A stretch of 64,000 bases of DNA from Savagea serpentis (lineage in GTDB: Bacteria > Bacillota > Bacilli > Bacillales_A > Planococcaceae): the NCBI RefSeq assembly GCF_015351395.1, contig NZ_JADKPV010000005.1, positions 1 to 64,000 on the forward strand. The letters run 5' to 3'. Under the pieces are notes generated by a model, which was not told the origin of the DNA, searched no databases, and saw nothing but the letters and a program-made list of their open reading frames with translations. The position numbers and the translations under genes are program-made. Positions within the stretch are counted from its first letter, which is position 1. Each line of letters opens with the position of its first letter. Positions 43,651 to 50,724 of this stretch are shown here, piece after piece.

Positions 43651-44844
43651 TTATATTAAATTATCAAATGTTAGGTTGTTAAAAAAATGTGTTAACTCTT
43701 CGACTGATTGAAATCTTTCTTCCTTTTCTGAGCATAGTCCCTTTTGCATTAAAGATTTAATATCTACATCATCTATGTTATTCAAATTGATTTTCCCTGT
43801 CATAACAAAAATAACTATTCTAGTTAATGCGTAAGTCTCGTGTACCATATCGTAAGTGTGGAAACCATCGACAATAAGCGATGGATCATTAAAATAACCT
43901 TTAAACTCAGTCCACATATTTGTCAATTGACTTTCTGGTATTTTGATTAGACCAAAATCAGCAATTTTAATGACGGTCACATCATCGTAAATCTTAATCA
44001 ATATATTTTTCGGGCTTATATCTCTGTGTAAACTTTCTTTAGAATGAATATATTCAAAAGCCCTTAATATCTGTCTTACAATACCGATTCTTCTAGCAAC
44101 ATTTAATTTAGTATTATTTTTTTGAATGTATTCATCCAGTGTTGCATCCATATATTCCATATAATATTCATTTTTATTTTCATCATAATTATATACTTCT
44201 ACTATATATGGTGACTTAAATCCTTTCATCGCATTAAATTCACGCTGAAATCTTTCTATTTCTTTAGCATTTAAATTATCTTTAGCTCTTTTAACTACAA
44301 AAGACTTTTTATAAAACGGGTCTTTATATTTATAAACATTAGCGTAGGAGCCTTCCCCAATAAACTTCAACTCAACATTTAAAGAATTATATAGAGATTC
44401 TATATCTATAGAATCCTGTGAATTAAAAATTGGTATTGTGTAGTACAGTTCGACTTTCTCCATAAAAGGCGGAATTTCACTTCCGCCTGAATTGGATAAA
44501 AAACTTTTCGATTTGTTAATAACTTTTTCGTAATAAGGGTCTATAGTGAATTTATAAGAACTATTTTTTAAACCTCGCTGCAAACCCTGAATGCACTCAA
44601 TAGCTAATATTAAATCTCGACTATTATCTGCCCAAAAATGTGCTGTATTTTCTCTAGTAGGTAGACGACTATTCATAGCTTTATAATTATCTATTAATAA
44701 ATGATGAATAGTAGAAAATATCTCTTGTAATTTAGAATTTTTAAATGTCTGGTACAAATCTTCATATTCAATGTTCTGATAAGGTAATAATTCACGATAT
44801 ACATTTTCTATATAATTATTGAACTTCAATAATTGAACCTCCAT
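43651..44844 (-). CDS. Serine/threonine protein kinase linked to type III R-M
   Basis: A 397-residue Hanks-type kinase with an unassigned helical N-terminal domain of about 155 residues. Kinase motifs are complete: glycine loop IGEGSYANVYKY (162-173), ATP lysine K185 in VVKRAK, helix-C glutamate probably E202, catalytic HRDISPKN (273-280), and DFG at 296-298. The APE motif is not recognisable; GYFNDPS stands near its place. No membrane segment or PASTA domain is present, so this is not a PrkC-type sensor. It lies 12 bp after the restriction gene and 19 bp before the HEPN-motif gene. Kinases act in Pgl/BREX type 1 variants and as Stk2-type abortive enzymes, which suggests a signalling role in defence. 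Confidence 0.85.
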   Translation of the reverse strand: MEVQLLKFNNYIENVYRELLPYQNIEYEDLYQTFKNSKLQEIFSTIHHLLIDNYKAMNSRLPTRENTAHFWADNSRDLILAIECIQGLQRGLKNSSYKFTIDPYYEKVINKSKSFLSNSGGSEIPPFMEKVELYYTIPIFNSQDSIDIESLYNSLNVELKFIGEGSYANVYKYKDPFYKKSFVVKRAKDNLNAKEIERFQREFNAMKGFKSPYIVEVYNYDENKNEYYMEYMDATLDEYIQKNNTKLNVARRIGIVRQILRAFEYIHSKESLHRDISPKNILIKIYDDVTVIKIADFGLIKIPESQLTNMWTEFKGYFNDPSLIVDGFHTYDMVHETYALTRIVIFVMTGKINLNNIDDVDIKSLMQKGLCSEKEERFQSVEELTHFFNNLTFDNLI

Positions 44845-44856
44845 TCAAACTCATAT

Positions 44857-47820
44857 TTACTTATCCCGCAAAACTTCCTTAATAATCTGTGCCATTTGCT
44901 TATTGTTTAGTTGATCATGGAAGTAAACTTTATAACCATCTTCAGATAAGGCATCAAAAAATACTTTTGCACATTGTATTTTTGCATTTTCTGTACCACG
45001 TATATTTGTTTTATCTTCAACATCTTTCGTTTCAACAACGATATTTAATTCTTTTTCACCCGTTGCTCGCCTAACAACATACATAAAGTCAGGGCTATAC
45101 ATTCCACCTGTTATTGTTGGAATTGCGATACTGTTTCGCGGTATCTTTCCGTAAACAATAACCTCTTCTATATCGGTAGAAATATTTTTCTGCTCCATCG
45201 GTGAATCGTAAGCAAAGGCATCATATAAGTACTTATCACTTGGTGTTCCAGGTGCAATTTTCGTTCCTATTCTACCCTGTGAAATAGTTTCTCGTGGAGT
45301 CCCATCGGCATGAGAAAGAGCTGTTGAAGTAACAGGTGTTTCACTTTTCGCATAATGGAAACGTCCTTGTAAGTTTGTATTCTTCCATTCATTAAACTTT
45401 TGAATAATGACACTTACAGAACTTTCATTAATATATTTCGAATCAAATTCACCGATCTTTTCTACATATTCACACAAGGCTTGATGAATTGTTTCAATGG
45501 GAATATTGGTACTTCGCATAATCCTAAGTAAAAATTCATTGTAAGGAATCGTTCTTGAAACAACATATTGTAAGCCTGTTTTATCCGCAATTGTCATGGT
45601 TGTACCATCACTTTGAATTACTTCACGTTGACTCGTCATCACAACATCTGTAAACACACCTTGCTCTTCTAAAATAGAAAGCACAACATCTTTCATATCT
45701 TTATCTAAATCTCTATCATAAAAGAGTAAGTAACGTTGGTTTATTTTTTCCCATAGTTCACGAATTTCATTATAAGCACCTTTACGAATTTTAACAGGTT
45801 TCGGTTTGTTTTTATTTCTATCTTTTACTTTTCCAGATGATAAGCCCATTTCAAAGTCTGGGAATTCTGCAAAAAACTCATCACGTTTTTCTACATTAAT
45901 ATTCATTTTGCGATCGATATACTGTTTGTCATATAAAATATCAAATAAATCATCAGAAGTAATCGCTAATTTTGAAGCTACTTTAGCAAGTTGTTCTTCT
46001 GTAATCATTGCAGCTTGTGGAATTTCTCCATTAATTTGTTCTACAAGCCTTTCTGCAAAGTCCGCTTCAGTAAAGTCAACGATGTAATTCAGTTGAAATT
46101 CTTCATTAGAAATACGGTTTCCATGTTCATCTACTGGAAGTCTGAGTCCACGTCCTACCTCTTGAAGCTTACTGTTTTCGCTACCACTTGAACGTAATTT
46201 AGCGATTGTAAAAACGTTAGGATTGTCCCATCCTTCTTTTAAAGTCCACTTTGAAAATAAGAAACGTAACGTATTCGGTGTACCATCTTTTTTCTTAAAA
46301 GATAATAATTGTTTTTTACCATGCAAGATGGTTTCCACTTCATTTGCAATATCTTCATCTGAATCACTGTTATCTTGTGAAAAATATCCCGCATGACAGG
46401 CACTTATATCAGCTAAACTAGCCTCTAAATAGGCTTTATACTCCGCTTCATATTCTGTTAATGTGGATAGTTCTTTTTCAATTCGTTCTTTTAGTAGTTG
46501 TTCGAATGTGTTTTTTAAATAAGGAACTTTCCCATCTTCACTATCTCGGTATGAAGCAATATCATCAATGAAAAACAATGCTAATGTTTTTATTTTAAAA
46601 TTTCGTTCAGTAAAGTTTGTACGTTCCGTTTCAAAATGTCTTTCTAATGCCAAGCGCATCATTTGTTCTTGGTATGAAGTCATATATATATCTACATCAA
46701 GTTCCTCACCTGTTTGTTTCTCTATTCCATTCGAGAATACGACAAACGAGCCACCGATTGCTTCAATCGTAATCCCTTCAAAGGCCTGATGTATAACAGA
46801 AAGTGAATCTCCCTTTTTAAGAGTGAATGTCTTATTGGCTTCATCTTTCTTTTTATATTGAAAATTAACATAGTCATTTCTTTTTATCGTTGTAATTTTA
46901 ACTTTTTCAACTTGCTTAGATATAGGTTCAAAATGTTCTTTTGCAACCCCTTTAATTAAATCTAAATTAAAGGCCTGACAAGCATTTAGATCATAGAGTA
47001 AATTTTGATAATCTTTTCTTGTTGTTCTGTTCTTTCCACGACCACTTGTCATATCGGGATAGGTAGCACCAAAACGAATAATGCTTTGTGGTTGTATTTC
47101 TTCTTCAATCACTTGATATGCCTTCTGATCACGTGAAAAACGATGTGGTTCATCAATAATGACAAATGGTTTTGTTGCTTTTAAGGCATCGAAGGGACGA
47201 TAAAACCCTTCTGCACCATAATCATAATCATCACGACTAAGCAGACCATTTTTGCGAACTGTTAGTAATTGCATATTCACAAGCAATACATGAATTTTCT
47301 TTGTGTTTTGTGAAGAACCACGTACAAAATCACTAACAACACTCGGAAAATAAGTTCTCCCTTTTTTACAACTTTTTGGAGATTCTAACACACCAACTTC
47401 TATCTCCGTTCCATAACCACATACATCAGAAAAGTGTCTTTTCACATATTCATCTTGAAGAAAATGAGCAGTACCCGCCTTAATTGCTAATGAAGGTACA
47501 GCAATAATAAATTTATTAATGCCATATCTTTTATGCAGTTCATACATCATCTGTGTATGGACATAGGTTTTACCTGTTCCTGTTTCCATCTTGATGTCTA
47601 AACTTAAATGGTTAGTCGGTGGTGTAAACCCACGATATTCTGCTGGTAAATCTGATTGAATATTAGTGATATTATGCTTGATTATCTCATCAGTTAAGTC
47701 GATGGATGGATTTTCAAAATACTGTTTAGGAGGCTCGATTTGAACACCATTAAAAACAGCACTTACAGCATCAACTGCTTTTTGTTGATGAGGTAAACTA
47801 CGTTGTAATATTAGTTCCAA
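44857..47820 (-). CDS. res: Type III restriction enzyme Res subunit
   Basis: A 987-residue SF2 helicase-nuclease. The helicase motifs are METGTGKTYVH (79-89, Walker A with K84), VIIDEPHRF near 218 (motif II DEPH, typical of type III Res), IRFGATYP near 250, and QEVGRGLRLPVD near 577 (motif VI). A PD-(D/E)xK nuclease is near the C-terminus: SPDFMYVVRR then IVVETKDV near 920-945. All parts look intact. Res cuts unmodified DNA only together with Mod after ATP-driven translocation or diffusion. TTG start at 47820 with a GGAGGG site, 14 bp after mod. Confidence 0.93.
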   Translation of the reverse strand: MELILQRSLPHQQKAVDAVSAVFNGVQIEPPKQYFENPSIDLTDEIIKHNITNIQSDLPAEYRGFTPPTNHLSLDIKMETGTGKTYVHTQMMYELHKRYGINKFIIAVPSLAIKAGTAHFLQDEYVKRHFSDVCGYGTEIEVGVLESPKSCKKGRTYFPSVVSDFVRGSSQNTKKIHVLLVNMQLLTVRKNGLLSRDDYDYGAEGFYRPFDALKATKPFVIIDEPHRFSRDQKAYQVIEEEIQPQSIIRFGATYPDMTSGRGKNRTTRKDYQNLLYDLNACQAFNLDLIKGVAKEHFEPISKQVEKVKITTIKRNDYVNFQYKKKDEANKTFTLKKGDSLSVIHQAFEGITIEAIGGSFVVFSNGIEKQTGEELDVDIYMTSYQEQMMRLALERHFETERTNFTERNFKIKTLALFFIDDIASYRDSEDGKVPYLKNTFEQLLKERIEKELSTLTEYEAEYKAYLEASLADISACHAGYFSQDNSDSDEDIANEVETILHGKKQLLSFKKKDGTPNTLRFLFSKWTLKEGWDNPNVFTIAKLRSSGSENSKLQEVGRGLRLPVDEHGNRISNEEFQLNYIVDFTEADFAERLVEQINGEIPQAAMITEEQLAKVASKLAITSDDLFDILYDKQYIDRKMNINVEKRDEFFAEFPDFEMGLSSGKVKDRNKNKPKPVKIRKGAYNEIRELWEKINQRYLLFYDRDLDKDMKDVVLSILEEQGVFTDVVMTSQREVIQSDGTTMTIADKTGLQYVVSRTIPYNEFLLRIMRSTNIPIETIHQALCEYVEKIGEFDSKYINESSVSVIIQKFNEWKNTNLQGRFHYAKSETPVTSTALSHADGTPRETISQGRIGTKIAPGTPSDKYLYDAFAYDSPMEQKNISTDIEEVIVYGKIPRNSIAIPTITGGMYSPDFMYVVRRATGEKELNIVVETKDVEDKTNIRGTENAKIQCAKVFFDALSEDGYKVYFHDQLNNKQMAQIIKEVLRDK

Positions 47821-47834
47821 TGATATCCCTCCAA

Positions 47835-49793
47835 TTAATAACGTACGTCAAAATTAATACGTAAATTTTTCTCCGTATCTTGTAGTCGCTTTAAATTAGT
47901 TTTGAGTGATTCAAGTTCTGTCCAGGTAAAGCTATAACCAAATAATACAATGTTTTCTGGATTAAAACTTCCATCCGTTTCATACTTCACAACAAGTTCT
48001 TCTATTGCCTCATTTGGCAATTCTGGATGTACTAAATATAAATGCTTGTCTTTGTAGTATGCTTCATAGTCTGCAAACAGAATTTTTTCCGCTTCAGTCG
48101 TGAGTCCATAGCCATCATTGTTTAACCATGTGGTGATAACTGTTGGAACACCGAATTCATCAAGTATTGTATTGTTGATAATCATTTCATCTTTCTTTGG
48201 TGTGAATTCTACTAATTTATTTATAGTATCATTTGTAGGTTTCTTTAGAATGAAATGTTTAAACCCTAAATCTTTCTTAAGATCCTCATTATTATCTTTT
48301 ATAATATTAGAGCATTTAGTAATTCTATCACGACCAATTTGATCAATTGTTTTATATCCTGACTCAAAAGCAAATGAATTTTTTTGAACCTCTTCATCCA
48401 ATTGAATCATTATATATTTGAGATTGTGATTGTTAAGTGTATTCGCATTCATAACTGCATGAGCGGTCGTGCTAGATCCAGCAAAAAAATCTACTATAAT
48501 ATCATTTTCATTAGTAGTAAATTCAAGAATCTGTTGTATCATTTCTACTGGTTTTGGATTATCAAAAACATCTCCACCAAATAGCTCCCTGAGAAATCTT
48601 GTATCTGTTGAATTATCAAAATACCAAAAACTATCTACTACAGTTGGGCTATCGCTATTTATATAATCCTTAAATCCTGGTGGAGTGTTAGGGTCACCAT
48701 AATAAATAAGGTCTTCTTCTTGTAATCTCAGTAATTCTTCATAGGATTTTCCCCATCCTCTATTTGGTATAACACACTCTTCTCCAGTGTGCGGGTTAAT
48801 TATAGTGTAATCTTTTGGTCCACCATTTCTAGATAAGTCTGCATCCTTAAACACTCCTTTATCATCAACTTTATTCCATCTACTTAAGTGACTATATTTT
48901 GGTCGTTTATACATATCTTTTACTTCTTCAAGTATTTTGTCGTTAGAATAACCTTGTTTTTTCAATCTAGAAAACAGAGCATGAATATCTCTTGTTCCTT
49001 TTTTTTGTACTCGCCATTTAACATTGTCTAATGAATCTTTACTTTTAACATAACAACATACATATTCAGTTGATACTCCGATTAAATTTGTTTGATTTTT
49101 ATTGGAGTTGTTTTTATGAATATTCAAAGATACAAAGTTCTCTTCACCTAAAACCTCATCACACAACAACTTTAAATTTGCTTGTTCATTATCATCAATC
49201 GAAATAAAAATCACACCGTCATCAGATAGTAAATCTCTAGCTAGTTGTAATCTTGGATACATAAACATTAACCAAGCAGAGTGTGAAGCTGAGCCTCGTT
49301 TTGTTAAATCTAAAATTCTTTGTGCTTGCTCTTCACCTATACTTAATTTCTCCGTTAATTCTTCAATTGTAAAATTAAAGTTGTCATTATACACAAAGCC
49401 ATCTGATCCTGTATTGTATGGAGGATCAATATATATGCACTTCACTTTACCAGCATAAGACTTTAATAAATGTTTCAAACCATCTAAATTATCTCCAGTA
49501 ATATAAATGTTTTCACTATTTTTATTTTCTTCTTTTTGATTATGCTCTTCATTTGGCACAATAACTGTTTCGGTTTCTAAAGTCACAAGTAATCTAGCAT
49601 AGTTTTTACCTAAAAACTTTAGCTCATAGCCTTCATTTACAACATTAATATCTTCACTTAAATATTCTTTGAATCTTTCAATATCAAACGAGCCATCTTC
49701 TTTAAAACAAGCTGGAAAATGTTCTTTCAATACTGTTATTTCCTTTTTGTTTGCCGATGCATTTTCATTCTTATCCCATGTATTTTTAATCAT
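47835..49793 (-). CDS. mod: Type III DNA methyltransferase Mod subunit
   Basis: A 652-residue N6-adenine methyltransferase of the beta class. Motif IV DPPY is at 123-126 and precedes the AdoMet motif DFFAGSSTTAH near 430, the order expected for this class. The segment between them (about 200-400) holds the target-recognition domain. The N-terminal 60 residues and the C-terminal 150 are family-typical. Mod recognises the site for both methylation and Res. The specificity cannot be read from the sequence. I see no simple repeat tract that would indicate phase variation. The start ATG at 49793 is 17 bp after the HTH gene. Confidence 0.93.
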   Translation of the reverse strand: MIKNTWDKNENASANKKEITVLKEHFPACFKEDGSFDIERFKEYLSEDINVVNEGYELKFLGKNYARLLVTLETETVIVPNEEHNQKEENKNSENIYITGDNLDGLKHLLKSYAGKVKCIYIDPPYNTGSDGFVYNDNFNFTIEELTEKLSIGEEQAQRILDLTKRGSASHSAWLMFMYPRLQLARDLLSDDGVIFISIDDNEQANLKLLCDEVLGEENFVSLNIHKNNSNKNQTNLIGVSTEYVCCYVKSKDSLDNVKWRVQKKGTRDIHALFSRLKKQGYSNDKILEEVKDMYKRPKYSHLSRWNKVDDKGVFKDADLSRNGGPKDYTIINPHTGEECVIPNRGWGKSYEELLRLQEEDLIYYGDPNTPPGFKDYINSDSPTVVDSFWYFDNSTDTRFLRELFGGDVFDNPKPVEMIQQILEFTTNENDIIVDFFAGSSTTAHAVMNANTLNNHNLKYIMIQLDEEVQKNSFAFESGYKTIDQIGRDRITKCSNIIKDNNEDLKKDLGFKHFILKKPTNDTINKLVEFTPKKDEMIINNTILDEFGVPTVITTWLNNDGYGLTTEAEKILFADYEAYYKDKHLYLVHPELPNEAIEELVVKYETDGSFNPENIVLFGYSFTWTELESLKTNLKRLQDTEKNLRINFDVRY

Positions 49794-49810
49794 TCGTAAA
49801 ACCGTCCTCT

Positions 49811-50017
49811 CTATTTATCAGATGTAAATTCCAAAATATCATCCACTTTACAATCTAAAACATTACATATCTTTTCAACGCTTTCTAATGAAATATATTG
49901 TTCACGTTTCATTCGAGTCATTATATTACCTGAGAAACCAGCCATCTTTTGTAGTTCACTATTTGAAATATCTCTATCAACTAGTAAATGAAAAAGTTTT
50001 TTGTAGGAAACAGCCAT
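49811..50017 (-). CDS. Small XRE/Cro-type HTH regulator (controller-like)
   Basis: A 68-residue Cro/C1-type DNA-binding protein (SNSELQKMAGFSGNIMTRMKREQYISLESVEKICNVLDC reads as the helix-turn-helix core, shown here only by its key parts S19, G30, R35). It opens the restriction operon and lies 17 bp before mod, the usual place of a C (controller) protein. A good AAGGGAGGA site precedes the ATG. An 8-bp inverted repeat in its promoter region is the likely operator. It probably times expression of the system on entry into a new host. Confidence 0.8.
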   Translation of the reverse strand: MAVSYKKLFHLLVDRDISNSELQKMAGFSGNIMTRMKREQYISLESVEKICNVLDCKVDDILEFTSDK

Positions 50018-50037
50018 TTAATATTCCTCCCTTAAAG

Positions 50038-50066
50038 TTAAATGACAGTTCTATTTTATCATTTAA
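50038..50066. promoter_or_regulatory. Inverted-repeat operator of the R-M operon
   Basis: TTAAATGA and TCATTTAA form perfect 8-bp arms with a 13-bp spacer. A -10-like TAAAAT lies in the spacer on the minus strand. The site is 21 bp upstream of the HTH start codon and resembles a C-box for autoregulation. Confidence 0.5.
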
Positions 50067-50277
50067 TCGTGATATATTCACTTATTTTATAAAATGGTTC
50101 GAATAGATCAAATTATTCGCTTATAGGTGAGGGACTTATTTACAACTGTATAATTTTTTGAAGGGTTCATAAGTGAAAAGGCAGATTAGACAAACATACT
50201 GATGGAACATTTCCCTCACCGTTCTTGACAATTGAATAGCTAAAAAACTTTAAAGTCAAAGGAGGTGTGTATTTTCT
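50067..50277. other. Gene-free part of the insertion
   Basis: AT-rich DNA between the HTH gene and a primase fragment. On the plus strand TTGACA (50225-50230) with TTTAAA 18 bp downstream forms a promoter-like pair reading toward the fragment. Nothing else is recognisable. Confidence 0.4.
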
Positions 50278-50436
50278 GTGTGTGATATTGAAAATATTCC
50301 AGCGGAAATGAAAGAACACGATATATTTTGCTGCTGGAAAGAAGAAATGAGAAATGGAAAGAAAACGAAAGTACCGTACAACGTGAAAACTAGTAGTCGT
50401 GCAAGTTCAAATGATTTAAGCACTTTTTCTTCTTAA
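50278..50436 (+). pseudogene. Truncated phage/plasmid primase N-terminal fragment
   Basis: A 52-codon frame starts at GTG 50278, ten bases after a strong AAAGGAGGTG site. Its product contains NIPAEMKEHDIFCCWK, then KKTKVPYNVKT, RASSNDLSTF. This is the well-known N-terminus of phage and mobile-element primases of the P4/NrS-1-like group, which continue for several hundred residues. Here a stop follows at once after the STF motif, so the gene is cut short. It is a relic of a prophage or integrative element at the right side of the insertion. Confidence 0.7.
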
Positions 50437-50484
50437 ACTGTATCGGAGCAATTGAAATAGAACCAACTGTAAAGATGCAGACCA

Positions 50485-50614
50485 GTTGATTGGAACGTAA
50501 GGTGGCGACTCCTGCGGGAAAAGCATGAGTCTTGAGACCCCGCAGGAAGTGATTTTCTTCCGAGGAGGCTCAAGCCATGCCCGCGGAAAGCGTCCACCTG
50601 AAGGGCAAATCAAC
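50485..50614. repeat. Structured Bacillales intergenic repeat
   Basis: A GC-rich imperfect palindrome with outer arms GTTGATT/AATCAAC, then AGGTGG/CCACCT, and inner blocks such as CGACTCCTGCGGG, CCCCGCAGGA and CCCGCGGAAAGCG. The same sequence family is widespread in intergenic DNA of Bacillus, Oceanobacillus and Planococcaceae and has no known function. Frames across it are not genes. Confidence 0.75.
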
Positions 50615-50633
50615 GGTGTTAGAAGGCAAGACA

Positions 50634-50664
50634 AAAGGCATAGCCGTGAATCTTACGACTATGC
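50634..50664 (-). terminator. Terminator after pheT
   Basis: GGCATAG and CGT pair with ACG and CTATGCC across one mismatch, followed by TTTTG on the minus strand. It lies 60 bp past the pheT stop. Confidence 0.6.
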
Positions 50665-50724
50665 CAATTTTTAAAAACCTATTCATCACTATCAGCACCA
50701 CACTAAAACGGAGTTCTTTTTTTA

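Noticed and set aside
42906-50017. BREX, DISARM or CRISPR assignment for the defence island
   Set aside because: No brxA/brxB/brxL/pglZ, no DISARM drmA-C, no cas genes or spaced repeats; the methylase and helicase are clear type III Mod and Res.
42891-50627. Imperfect direct repeat ACGGTTAGAAAAGG (42891) versus ACGGTGTTAGAAGG (50613) flanking the insertion
   Set aside because: The match needs gaps and is short; chance is likely, so I do not call attachment sites.
50416-50634. 72-codon minus-strand frame across the GC-rich repeat
   Set aside because: It lies wholly within the structured repeat, has no ribosome site, and the same spurious frame arises wherever this repeat occurs.
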